From assembly GCA_052161625.1 (NCBI GenBank), contig CP197412.1: 64,000 nt of DNA; one strand, written 5' to 3'. The notes beneath the pieces are model-generated. The model saw only the letters and a program-made list of their open reading frames with translations, was not told where the DNA came from and did not search any database. Of the stretch, positions 1 through 7,988 are shown one piece after another; position 1 is the first letter of the stretch, and the number at the start of each line of letters is the position of its first letter. The stretch is from JBKCUI01 sp052161625. GTDB lineage: Bacteria; Planctomycetota; Planctomycetia; Pirellulales; Pirellulaceae. The translations under genes and the position numbers were made by a program.

Positions 1-76
1 TTCAAAACGACAGATGACTGGACGCGAGGTGGCGGAACGGCTGCTTCGATCCCATCTGAAGAATGGTGTAAGATGA
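1..76 (+). CDS. C-terminal tail of an unidentified upstream gene (partial)
   Basis: The second forward frame is open from the window edge and ends in TGA at 74-76, four bases before the rarA start. It encodes about 24 residues ending in RLLRSHLKNGVR. The tight spacing suggests the end of an upstream gene co-transcribed with rarA. Too little is visible to name it. Frame 1 is also open here but runs 80 bases into rarA, which makes it less likely. Confidence 0.4.
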   Translation, partial: SKRQMTGREVAERLLRSHLKNGVR

Positions 77-80
77 TGCA

Positions 81-1406
81 ATGGACCTATTTGAAGCATC
101 GGAAAAGAAGAATCGAGAGCGATCGCAGCCATTGGCTGCGCGCATGCGACCTCGCACACTAAACGAGTTTGTTGGGCAATCTCATTTGCTTGCACCTGGC
201 AAGCTGCTGCGACGATTGATTCAAGCCGATCGCCTTCAATCAATCTTGCTCTACGGGCCGCCCGGTACGGGGAAGACCACACTTGCTCACTTGCTGGCAA
301 ATGAAACGCGAGGCGCGTTTCGCCAATTGAACGCCGTCACGAGCGGCATCAAGGAATTGCGAGAATCGTTGGAGTGGGCGCGCGACGAAGTCTCCGCGAC
401 TGGCAAGCGACCGATTCTTTTCATCGATGAAATACACCGCTTCAATCGCACGCAACAGGATGCGTTGCTGCCCGATGTCGAGCAAGGGATCGTGACACTC
501 GTGGGGGCTACGACCAGCAATCCCTTTTTTGCCGTCAACGGGGCCCTTCTCAGTCGATCGCAAGTCTTCGAATTGCAACCCCTAAACGATCAGGACTTGA
601 TCCAGCTCCTCCGTCGCGCACTGGAAGATTCCACGCGAGGATTGGGAATGTATCGTCCCCAAGTCGACGAGGATGCGTTGGAATACTGCGCTCGCATCTC
701 TGAGGGAGATGCCCGCCGTGCCCTCGGTGCCCTGGAATTGGCCGTCCTCTCCTCGACGCAGACTCCCGTCCGGGTCGATCAAGACGCGATGCGCGAAAGC
801 ATGCAGAAAAAAATCCTTCAGTTCGATCCGACGGGAGATCAACACTACGATCAAGCCAGCGCGCTGATCAAGAGCATTCGAGGTAGCGACATCAACGCAG
901 CTCTCTACTGGCTCGCCCGTAGTCTAGAGTCGGGCGAAGAGGTCCGTTTCCTCACCAGACGACTTGTTATTTTAGCGAGTGAAGATGTGGGAAATGCGGA
1001 CCCCCAAGCTCTTTGTCTTGCAGTCGCTGCGATGCAGGCGTGCGAATTTATCGGGCTTCCCGAATGCCAACTGACTTTATCTCAACTTGTTATTTATCTA
1101 GCGGCTGCACCGAAGAGCAATTCGGCGACGGCTGCGATCACTGCCGCTCGCAAAGAAGTGCGAGAAGGGTCGCTCATTCCGGTACCACGACACTTGCGGG
1201 ATGGCCACTATGGAGGTGCTGAGAAGTTAGGGAATGCCGTCGGTTACCACTACACACACGATTCCGACCAAGGTGTGGCGGCGCAAGAGTACTTAGGCGT
1301 GGACCGGGAGTTTTACAAACCGGTGCGCCGAGGGTACGAAACGGAATTGGCGGATCGTTGGGATGCGATTCAGCAGATACTCAAACCGGGGGATAAACCG
1401 GAATAG
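81..1406 (+). CDS. rarA: Replication-associated recombination protein A (RarA/MgsA AAA+ ATPase)
   Basis: This AAA+ ATPase of 441 residues, the usual RarA length, acts at stalled replication forks and is related to clamp-loader ATPases. Walker A GPPGTGKTT lies near residues 59-67 and Walker B LFIDEIHRF near 112-120, followed by the family segment GATTSNPFF (sensor 1 region). The C-terminal half has the MgsA/RarA C-terminal domain, including RLVILASEDVGNADP and HYGGAEKLGNAVGY. The ATG at 81 follows a stop at 74-76, so it may be the last gene of a short operon. Its end faces the ATP synthase operon. Confidence 0.96.
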   Translation: MDLFEASEKKNRERSQPLAARMRPRTLNEFVGQSHLLAPGKLLRRLIQADRLQSILLYGPPGTGKTTLAHLLANETRGAFRQLNAVTSGIKELRESLEWARDEVSATGKRPILFIDEIHRFNRTQQDALLPDVEQGIVTLVGATTSNPFFAVNGALLSRSQVFELQPLNDQDLIQLLRRALEDSTRGLGMYRPQVDEDALEYCARISEGDARRALGALELAVLSSTQTPVRVDQDAMRESMQKKILQFDPTGDQHYDQASALIKSIRGSDINAALYWLARSLESGEEVRFLTRRLVILASEDVGNADPQALCLAVAAMQACEFIGLPECQLTLSQLVIYLAAAPKSNSATAAITAARKEVREGSLIPVPRHLRDGHYGGAEKLGNAVGYHYTHDSDQGVAAQEYLGVDREFYKPVRRGYETELADRWDAIQQILKPGDKPE

Positions 1407-1502
1407 AGGTACTCGAAACCAGGCAACCACCCCAAAACACCTTTTCGACCACGATCGACTTGAGGTTTCTCGCCTTTCGATTGAATGAGCGAGGTTTCGG
1501 GA

Positions 1503-1541
1503 TCTCGATTACGAGAACGAGAACCGTCCGCTGCGGCGGAC
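1503..1541. terminator. Pair of small hairpins between convergent rarA and atpC (possible terminator)
   Basis: The 248-bp gap between the rarA stop and the atpC stop contains two adjacent perfect hairpins: TCTCG-atta-CGAGA at 1503-1516 and GTCCGC-tgcg-GCGGAC at 1526-1541. Convergent genes on both sides make a bidirectional terminator plausible. There is no clear T-tract on the plus strand and only a weakly T-rich flank on the minus strand. I see no gene in this gap. Confidence 0.35.
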
Positions 1542-1636
1542 TGAGCACGAGCACGGGGGACGAGTCAGAACGTTGAGATATGCCGAGGACAATGCACCTC
1601 GTGCGAAACTCCGCATTCGATGGTTCTCGGCAAGTT

Positions 1637-1668
1637 TCTTACTGGGCGAGTCTCTTACTGGGCAAGTC
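1637..1668. repeat. 16-bp direct duplication at the atpC stop codon
   Basis: Two adjacent 16-bp copies (TCTTACTGGGCgAGTC at 1637-1652 and TCTTACTGGGCaAGTC at 1653-1668) differ at one base. The second copy contains the atpC stop (TTA read on plus, TAA on minus), so the duplication lies across the end of the gene. Confidence 0.8.
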
Positions 1669-2050
1669 GGGATTTGGCGCGGGTTTGAGCGATCGTACGT
1701 TCTCGTAGGGAAATGGCTTCGGGTGAAGAAGCCTTCATCGAGGTCGCCTTGGCCAAGTCCTCTTCCGCTTGTTTTTTGTCGATCTGTTCACGTTTGAGCA
1801 GTCGGTCGGTGAGCACATAAACCGCTTCTCGGGTGACTTGTACAAATCCACCGTCGACGAACCATTCGGTGGAGGTCGATCCGTTACGCAGTTTGAGCAG
1901 ACCAAAACCTAGACGACCAACCATAGGGGCGCGACCGGGCAGAATCCCGGCCTCGCCGTCATAGAGCGGTAGCGTGAGTGCGTCGCATGTCGTATCGAGC
2001 TCGGTTTTTTCCGGTGTTACCACTACGCAACGAACTTGTGTCTCGGCCAT
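1655..2050 (-). CDS. atpC: ATP synthase F1 epsilon subunit
   Basis: The 131-residue protein has the epsilon N-terminal beta-sandwich, recognisable from RCVVVTPEKTEL near the start, GEAGILPGRAPMVGRLGFG at about residues 31-49 and FVDGGFVQVTREAVYVLTD. A short C-terminal alpha-helical part (KKQAEEDLAKA) follows. Epsilon is the central-stalk subunit that couples rotation and can inhibit ATP hydrolysis. It is the last gene of the atp operon, 42 bases after atpD, the usual order. The extreme C-terminus overlaps a 16-bp duplication. Confidence 0.93.
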   Translation of the reverse strand: MAETQVRCVVVTPEKTELDTTCDALTLPLYDGEAGILPGRAPMVGRLGFGLLKLRNGSTSTEWFVDGGFVQVTREAVYVLTDRLLKREQIDKKQAEEDLAKATSMKASSPEAISLRERTIAQTRAKSRLAQ

Positions 2051-2092
2051 GGTCGGTCAACGATTTCAAGAGGAAGGGGAACGGTGTGGAAT

Positions 2093-3547
2093 CTACTTCT
2101 TCGCAGCGGCAGCCATTCGCTTGGCTTGCTCTTCCGCTTGCTCGATCGGTCCGACGTACATGAACGCCGACTCGGGCAGGTGATCCCACTTTCCATCGCA
2201 GATTTCTTCAAAGCTGCGGATGGTATCGGCGAGGGAGGTAATTTCCCCTGGTTTGCCGGTGAAGACTTCCGCGACCAAGAACGGTTGAGAAAGGAAACGC
2301 TCGATGCGGCGAGCTCGTTTCACGACTGTCTTGTCCTCTTCGCTCAATTCGTCGACGCCGAGAATCGCGATGATGTCTTGCAACTCGCGGTATCGTTGGA
2401 GCGTCTTCTGAACGCGACGAGCGATAGCGTAGTGCCGCTCACCGACGATTGCGGGGTCCAAAATACGGGAGTTCGAAGCGAGTGGGTCGATCGCTGGGTA
2501 GATGCCCTTTTCCGAGATCGATCGCTCGAGGTAGATAAACGCATCGAGCTGTCCGAACGCCGTGGCAGGAGCAGGGTCAGTTGGATCGTCAGCGGGAACG
2601 TAGACCGCTTGAACCGAGGTGATAGCTCCCTTCTTGGTCGACGTGATCCGCTCTTGCAACGCACCCATTTCGGTCGCGAGGGTTGGTTGATATCCCACCG
2701 CAGAAGGCATACGGCCCAACAAGGCCGACACTTCGGATCCCGCTTGCGAGAATCGGAAAATGTTGTCGACGAACAACAGCGTATCTTTACCGGTGGTATC
2801 CCGGAAGTATTCCGCCATCGTGAGGGCCGAAAGAGCAACGCGAAGACGGGACCCTGGTGGCTCATTCATCTGACCGAACACCATGCAGGTTTGTTCGATC
2901 ACTTTGCGGCCGGTCTTCCCAATTTCCGCTTCCTGCATTTCCAACCAAAGGTCGGTTCCTTCGCGGGTTCGTTCTCCAACCCCTGCAAAAACCGAGTACC
3001 CCCCGTGGGTGCTGGCTACCCGAGCGATGAGTTCTTGGAGAATAACCGTCTTTCCGAGGCCTGCACCTCCGAACAACCCTGCCTTACCACCCCGAACGAA
3101 CGGTGTGAGCAAGTCGATCACTTTGATACCAGTCTCGAAGACTTCCGTGTTGGTCGATAGCTCCGAAACGGGGGGGGCTTGTCGGTGAATGGGCCAATAC
3201 TCGTCGGCAGGAACGGGACCGCGTTGATCGATAGGATCGCCGAGGACATTGAAAACGCGACCGAGGGTTCCATTGCCGACAGGAACCGAAACCGGTCGTC
3301 CGAGGTCGACGCATTCTTGGCCGCGCATCAGACCGTCGGTGCTTCCCAACGCAACGCAGCGAACCTTGCCGCCGCCTAAATGCTGCTGGACTTCCCCTGT
3401 CAGATTGATTTTGATTCCCTTCTTTTCACCTTCTACTTTGACCGCATTGTAGATCGGTGGAAGGCTGTCCGCGGGGAATTCCGCATCAAAGGTAGAACCG
3501 ATGACCTGGCTCACTCGGCCTGACTGTTTTCCTGTGGCAACGCTCAT
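2093..3547 (-). CDS. atpD: ATP synthase F1 beta subunit (catalytic)
   Basis: The catalytic subunit of F1 has 484 residues from the ATG at 3547. The frame stays open 93 codons further upstream into atpG, but that extension is low-quality sequence without family similarity, and MSVATGKQSGRVSQVIGS is a normal beta N-terminus. Walker A is GGAGLGKT (about 159-166; most bacteria have GGAGVGKT). The motif GVGERTREG follows, with catalytic Glu in the segment after it, and the DELSEEDK region lies near the C-terminus. It lies 101 bases downstream of atpG and 42 upstream of atpC. Confidence 0.97.
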   Translation of the reverse strand: MSVATGKQSGRVSQVIGSTFDAEFPADSLPPIYNAVKVEGEKKGIKINLTGEVQQHLGGGKVRCVALGSTDGLMRGQECVDLGRPVSVPVGNGTLGRVFNVLGDPIDQRGPVPADEYWPIHRQAPPVSELSTNTEVFETGIKVIDLLTPFVRGGKAGLFGGAGLGKTVILQELIARVASTHGGYSVFAGVGERTREGTDLWLEMQEAEIGKTGRKVIEQTCMVFGQMNEPPGSRLRVALSALTMAEYFRDTTGKDTLLFVDNIFRFSQAGSEVSALLGRMPSAVGYQPTLATEMGALQERITSTKKGAITSVQAVYVPADDPTDPAPATAFGQLDAFIYLERSISEKGIYPAIDPLASNSRILDPAIVGERHYAIARRVQKTLQRYRELQDIIAILGVDELSEEDKTVVKRARRIERFLSQPFLVAEVFTGKPGEITSLADTIRSFEEICDGKWDHLPESAFMYVGPIEQAEEQAKRMAAAAKK

Positions 3548-3648
3548 GAATTGTCTCGACTTCGTACGATCCGAAAGTTGTGGTTTTGTTGACGGGTCGC
3601 TCTCGGGAGAGCAATCCCATTGGATTTGAAAACGGGTGCCGACTATCT

Positions 3649-4566
3649 CTAGCCGAGGGCCTCGACCCCACCGATGATTTCCATGATTTCGCCGGTGATC
3701 TTGCTTTGGCGAGCGCGGTTGTAGGTTCGGGAAAGGGACTTGATCAGATCCCCTGCGTTCTCGGTCGCGCTCTTCATCGCGACCATCCGAGCGATTTGCT
3801 CGCTGACCGCAGCATCCAAAAAGCACTTGAACAGTCGCGCCCGGAAGCTGGCTGGAACGACCTCTTCCAAGATCGCGGCGGCATCCGGAAGGAATTCATA
3901 GTCGTCGCGTATGGATCCCTTGGACGTTTCGGAACGGTTTGACTCTGAAGCGGAATTTCCCGCTGGCGGCGAGGCCAAGTCAAAGCCCCCGAAAGGAAGC
4001 AACGTTTCCACGACGGCAATTTGCTTCGAGCTGCTAACGAACTTTGTGTAAGCAACATCCACGCGATCGACTTTGCCGGTGATGTATCTTGCAATCAATT
4101 CATCGGCAATCCGCCCCACTGCATCAAACGTGGGTTGGTCTTCAAAGTCCGTGTAAGTCTTTTCGATTGGAACTCCAGCGAATTTGAGGGCTGCGATCCC
4201 TCGTTTGCCGCTGACGCTCAGTTCGCCGCTCTCAGCCAACGCCTTGATCTCGGCCCGGCGAGCGACTGCTGCTTTCACAACGTTGCCGTTGTAGCCACCG
4301 CAAAGACCGCGGTTGGCGGTCAACACGAGCATATCGATCGACTTGATCTCATCTCGCTGGTTGAGGAGCGGATGGGTGACATCCGTCCCGCTTTTCGCGA
4401 GATCCTGGACGATCTGCGTGATCCGCTTGGTATAGTCCGTTGCAGCTGCCGCACGATCCATCGCCTTTTTGAAGCGAGCCGTTGCGATGAGCTCCATTGT
4501 TCGCGTGATCTTGCGAATGTTTTTGACCGACTTGCGCCGTTTATCGAGCTGACGAATATTCGCCAT
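3649..4566 (-). CDS. atpG: ATP synthase F1 gamma subunit
   Basis: Central rotor shaft of F1, 305 residues. The N-terminal coiled-coil begins MANIRQLDKRRKSVKNIRKI and continues TRTMELIATARFKKA; the C-terminal helix has MKSATENAGDLIKSL and ends near ITGEIMEIIGG, both family hallmarks. Length is slightly above the usual 285-295 because of a Ser/Asn-rich insertion (around SPPAGNSASESNRSE, coded near 3910-3975) before the C-terminal helix. It starts 24 bases after atpA ends. Confidence 0.96.
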   Translation of the reverse strand: MANIRQLDKRRKSVKNIRKITRTMELIATARFKKAMDRAAAATDYTKRITQIVQDLAKSGTDVTHPLLNQRDEIKSIDMLVLTANRGLCGGYNGNVVKAAVARRAEIKALAESGELSVSGKRGIAALKFAGVPIEKTYTDFEDQPTFDAVGRIADELIARYITGKVDRVDVAYTKFVSSSKQIAVVETLLPFGGFDLASPPAGNSASESNRSETSKGSIRDDYEFLPDAAAILEEVVPASFRARLFKCFLDAAVSEQIARMVAMKSATENAGDLIKSLSRTYNRARQSKITGEIMEIIGGVEALG

Positions 4567-4590
4567 GGCTAAACAACCTTTCGGCTATGG

Positions 4591-6096
4591 TTACTTGAAC
4601 GACGCTTTGAACGAAGCGATGGCCGACTTGATCATCTCTTCGATTTCGGTGGTGAGATCCGCGACGTCGCGAATCTTGGTCAACAGCTCGGGCTTGCGAT
4701 CCCGTACGTAAGTCAGAAGACCCACTTCGAAGTCACGTACCTTGGTCACAGGAATGTCGTCCAAGTGTCCGCGAGTACCTGCGTAAATACTGATGACTTG
4801 GTCTGCGATGTCCATCGGTTGGTATTGCGACTGCTTCAGCAACTCGACCATCCGATAGCCTCGGTCCAATTTGGACTGCGTAGCAGGATCAAGCTCCGTA
4901 CCCAGCTGGGCGAACGCTTCCAATTCACGGAAAGCGGCCAAATCGAGACGCAGACCGCCGGCAACTTTTTTCATCGCCTTGATCTGCGCGTTACCACCGA
5001 CGCGCGAAACAGAGATACCGACGTTCATCGCAGGGCGGATACCTGCAAAGAACAAGTCCGGTTGCAAATAAATCTGTCCATCGGTGATCGAGATGACGTT
5101 GGTCGGAATATAAGCCGACACTTCCCCTTCCAAGGTCTCGATGATGGGAAGACTCGTGAGCGAGCCGCCACCCAGTTCCTTCGACAGTTTAGCCGAACGC
5201 TCCAAAAGGCGGCTGTGGCAGTAGAAAACGTCCCCGGGAAACGCTTCGCGTCCTGGCGGGCGACGCATCAACAAACTCAACTGTCGGTAAGCGACTGCTT
5301 GCTTGCTCAAGTCATCGTAGACGATCAAGGCGTGGCCGCCATTGAACATGAAGTGTTCGGCCATCGCTGTTCCGGCATAAGGTGCAACGTATTGCAACGG
5401 AGCAGGAGCCGAGGCACCCGAGACGATAACCGTCGTGTAATCCATCGCGCCAGCTTTGGTCAAGGCGTCGATCACCAAAGCGACCGAAGAGTCCTTTTGG
5501 CCGATCGCGACGTAAAAACACTTTACGCCTTTCCCCTTTTGGTTGATGATCGCGTCGATCGCGACAGCGGTCTTGCCCGTCTTTCGGTCACCGATGATCA
5601 GTTCCCGTTGACCGCGTCCGATGGGGGTCATCGCATCGATCGCTTTGATCCCGGTTTGCATTGGTTCGTGAACCGGTTGTCGCTCTGCAACACCGGTTGC
5701 AATGATTTCCACGGGGCGAGTGACCGTAGCGTTGACAGGGCCCTTTCCGTCGAGCGGGTTACCCAAAGGATCAAGAACGCGTCCGATGACCGCGTCACCT
5801 GCGGGAACCGAAAGGAGCGTTCCGAGGGCCTTTACTTCATCCCCTTCGCTGATACTGAGATAATCGCCGAGGATAATGACCCCAACGCTTTGCTCTTCCA
5901 GATTGAACGCAAGGCCGATTGCGCCGTTCGGGAATTCCACCATCTCACCGGACATGACGTTCGAGAGACCGTAAACCCGAGCGATACCGTCGCCGACCTC
6001 CAGCACAGTACCTACTTCTCGGACATCGACTTGGCTGCCGAACGTCTCAATTTCTTTTTGAATGACGGCTGCAATTTCATCCGAGTTGAACTTCAT
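4591..6096 (-). CDS. atpA: ATP synthase F1 alpha subunit
   Basis: Non-catalytic nucleotide-binding subunit of F1, 501 residues, full length. Walker A is GDRKTGKT (about 168-176; GDRQTGKT is more common). Further family segments are PIGRGQREL before it, the DDLSKQAVAYRQ region and RRPPGREAFPGDVFY. The N-terminus MKFNSDEIAAVIQKEIETF is the usual delta-binding helix. The gap to atpH upstream is 135 bases, unusually wide for this operon, so an extra promoter or processing site there is possible but not shown. Confidence 0.98.
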   Translation of the reverse strand: MKFNSDEIAAVIQKEIETFGSQVDVREVGTVLEVGDGIARVYGLSNVMSGEMVEFPNGAIGLAFNLEEQSVGVIILGDYLSISEGDEVKALGTLLSVPAGDAVIGRVLDPLGNPLDGKGPVNATVTRPVEIIATGVAERQPVHEPMQTGIKAIDAMTPIGRGQRELIIGDRKTGKTAVAIDAIINQKGKGVKCFYVAIGQKDSSVALVIDALTKAGAMDYTTVIVSGASAPAPLQYVAPYAGTAMAEHFMFNGGHALIVYDDLSKQAVAYRQLSLLMRRPPGREAFPGDVFYCHSRLLERSAKLSKELGGGSLTSLPIIETLEGEVSAYIPTNVISITDGQIYLQPDLFFAGIRPAMNVGISVSRVGGNAQIKAMKKVAGGLRLDLAAFRELEAFAQLGTELDPATQSKLDRGYRMVELLKQSQYQPMDIADQVISIYAGTRGHLDDIPVTKVRDFEVGLLTYVRDRKPELLTKIRDVADLTTEIEEMIKSAIASFKASFK

Positions 6097-6231
6097 GAGT
6101 CAAACCTCTTTTAGCGTTCCGAACGAACGCGAGTACATCTGTGGGAACGATTGTGTATTGTAAATGTGTTCGAAATCGAACAGGGCGACAGTCCACCGCC
6201 AGGTGAACTGTGATTAACTCGTGAACCGTGA

Positions 6232-6855
6232 CTAGCTCGCCAATTCGGCGGATGCGGCGCGAACCGCTGCCGTTGCTTTGGCTCCCGCCTCGCGGCGCAA
6301 TGTCTTCAATTGACCATCGACGCTGCCGTCGTAAACGGTATCGCCGATGCGGACGACCATACCACCCAAAATCGACGGATCGACTTTGGTGAGGAGTCGG
6401 ATGTCCTTGTTGAATGTGCTCTTTAGTTTGTTTTGCAAAGCCGATTTGGATTGCTCATTCATCTCCGCCGACGTCGTGACGAGGACTTGGAGTCGTCCTG
6501 CCCACTCGTCTCGCAAGGCAATCGCGGCCGACGCGATGGGACGCAAATGCTGCAATCGATTGCGTCGACAAATCACCTTGAGGAAATTCAAAACGATCCC
6601 GTCCATCGACTTCCCGAAAACGCGATCGATCAAGTCGACTTTGTCTTCCGCAGCAGTCTTTGGATTCGCAAGAACCATTTCAAATTTCTGGTTCTTGTTG
6701 AGAACATCCTGGACAAACGATTCCAACTGATCGACTACCAAATCCACCTTGTTCGCCGAAGCAGCCGACTGAAGCAGCGCTTTGGCATACACCTCCCCAA
6801 CGTGCTGCCCTTCGCTGTCGAAGACCGTGGCAATCTGGTTCACTTGCTCTGACAT
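6232..6855 (-). CDS. atpH: ATP synthase F1 delta subunit
   Basis: Peripheral-stalk subunit linking F1 alpha to the b dimer, 207 residues (family usually 175-185). The N-terminal helical domain starts around VGEVYAKALLQSA. The C-terminal OSCP-type segment reads RLLTKVDPSILGGMVVRIGD and then YDGSVDGQLKTLRR, highly typical of delta. The extra length is mostly a hydrophilic N-terminal lead and an Ala-rich tail. It sits between atpF (57 bases) and atpA. Confidence 0.94.
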   Translation of the reverse strand: MSEQVNQIATVFDSEGQHVGEVYAKALLQSAASANKVDLVVDQLESFVQDVLNKNQKFEMVLANPKTAAEDKVDLIDRVFGKSMDGIVLNFLKVICRRNRLQHLRPIASAAIALRDEWAGRLQVLVTTSAEMNEQSKSALQNKLKSTFNKDIRLLTKVDPSILGGMVVRIGDTVYDGSVDGQLKTLRREAGAKATAAVRAASAELAS

Positions 6856-6912
6856 GTGTTAACCAATAAACCGTTGGAGGAAATGTATGGAACGAGGAGG
6901 AATGAAAGGCGA

Positions 6913-7536
6913 CTAGTTCTTGCTTGGCAAATTGGAGATCGCTTCTGCAATCAACTTCTGATGGTCATCTGCTTTGAGTTCTCGACCGACGAATCGGCGA
7001 GCTAAAGCAAAAGCCATGTCCGTACTCTTGGTGGTCAAATCGGAGAGGGCCGCTTGTTTGGCCGACTCGATTTCGGCCAACGCGCGATCGCGTGAGCGAG
7101 CCGCTTCTGTTTGTGCCTCAGCTCGGATCCGTTCACCCACTTGTTCCGCATCCTTGCGAGCTTGGGTGACCATCTCCTGAGCTTGAACGGCCGCTTCCGC
7201 CAGTTTCGCTTCGTACTCTTTTAGTTTGGTCGCGGCGGTTTCCGCGGCCTGCTTCGCTTCGGTGATCTGCGATGCAATCGCCGCCTCTCGCTTCGCCAAA
7301 CCCTGCGAAATCGGCTTCCAAGCCAGACCGTAGAGAAGAGCGAAAAGCAAAAGGAACACGACAGCCGAAAACAATGCCTTGTCCGACTTGAGCTCGAGCA
7401 AATTGTTCATGTCGGCAGAGGCGTGGCCATGAGTTAAATCCTCATGCCCCTCTCCCGATGCAACTGCAACACCACTGAACGAGGCAACGATTGCAATCAG
7501 CAACCCGCACAAGAAAACTGGAAGTTGGCGAACCAT
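6913..7536 (-). CDS. atpF: ATP synthase Fo b subunit
   Basis: Peripheral-stalk b subunit of 207 residues from the ATG at 7536; a start six codons upstream (7554) is also open, and neither has a strong ribosome binding site. Residues 1-27 resemble a signal peptide (LPVFLCGLLIAIVASFSGVA), followed by a His/Asp-rich spacer, then the membrane helix FSAVVFLLLFALLYGLAW. A long Ala/Glu/Lys/Gln coiled coil completes the protein. The signal-like extension is longer than in Escherichia coli b and matches what is known for planctomycetes. The C-terminus LKADDHQKLIAEAISNL is typical. Confidence 0.92.
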   Translation of the reverse strand: MVRQLPVFLCGLLIAIVASFSGVAVASGEGHEDLTHGHASADMNNLLELKSDKALFSAVVFLLLFALLYGLAWKPISQGLAKREAAIASQITEAKQAAETAATKLKEYEAKLAEAAVQAQEMVTQARKDAEQVGERIRAEAQTEAARSRDRALAEIESAKQAALSDLTTKSTDMAFALARRFVGRELKADDHQKLIAEAISNLPSKN

Positions 7537-7606
7537 GGTCGGCCTTAAACACAAAGTTGGAAACGATTCAGAAACGGTCGCGATCCCATCGGATCAACAA
7601 ACGACA

Positions 7607-7906
7607 TTACGATCCAGCGAATGGGTTCTGTTGCGAGCAAACGAACACCGCATAGAACGCGAGACCTTCAATCAGAGCAGCCGCGATGATCATCGCAACT
7701 TGGATCGTTCCAGAGGACTCTGGCTGACGAGCGATCGACTCCACCGCGCCCTTAGCGAGCATACCAATGCCGAGTGCAGCACCGATCACAGCGAGACCAG
7801 CACCGATCGCTCCTGGCATACCGCCAGTGCTTTGTGCGGAAGCGGGCAACGCCATCAGAGCAACGATACCGAGGGCCATGTAGCCAATTCGAAGAACATT
7901 AAACAC
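7607..7906 (-). CDS. atpE: ATP synthase Fo c subunit (rotor ring)
   Basis: The c-ring protein has two membrane hairpin helices. Helix 1 is the Gly/Ala-rich GAGLAVIGAALGIGMLAKG, the polar loop is SIARQPE, and helix 2 holds the ion-carrying Glu in ALIEGLAFYAVFV. The residues after that Glu (GLA) do not match the ES/T sodium-binding pattern, so proton coupling is inferred. I chose the GTG at 7906 because AGGAG lies nine bases upstream (CTCCT on plus at 7916-7920). The frame stays open to a TTG at 7933. The N-terminal 25 residues ending in PASAQ look like a signal peptide, unlike short proteobacterial c subunits. Confidence 0.93.
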   Translation of the reverse strand: MFNVLRIGYMALGIVALMALPASAQSTGGMPGAIGAGLAVIGAALGIGMLAKGAVESIARQPESSGTIQVAMIIAAALIEGLAFYAVFVCSQQNPFAGS

Positions 7907-7988
7907 TTTCAAAATCTCCTGATTCCAGAGCAAGTGAAAAACAATGAGCTGAACGACCTTGACTCACCAACGAGCCAAAGATGGATTC

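Noticed and set aside
2036..3160. 374-residue plus-strand frame opposite atpD and part of atpC
   Set aside because: Antisense to well-conserved genes, no recognised domain.
3548..3826. 93-codon upstream extension of atpD
   Set aside because: Overlaps atpG and lacks similarity; ATG 3547 gives a standard N-terminus.
4765..6114. 449-residue plus-strand frame opposite atpA
   Set aside because: Fully antisense to a canonical atpA; low-complexity Arg/His/Gln composition typical of shadow frames.
7607..7906. Sodium-type c subunit
   Set aside because: Residues following the helix-2 Glu (GLA) do not match the sodium ES/T pattern, so proton coupling is more likely.
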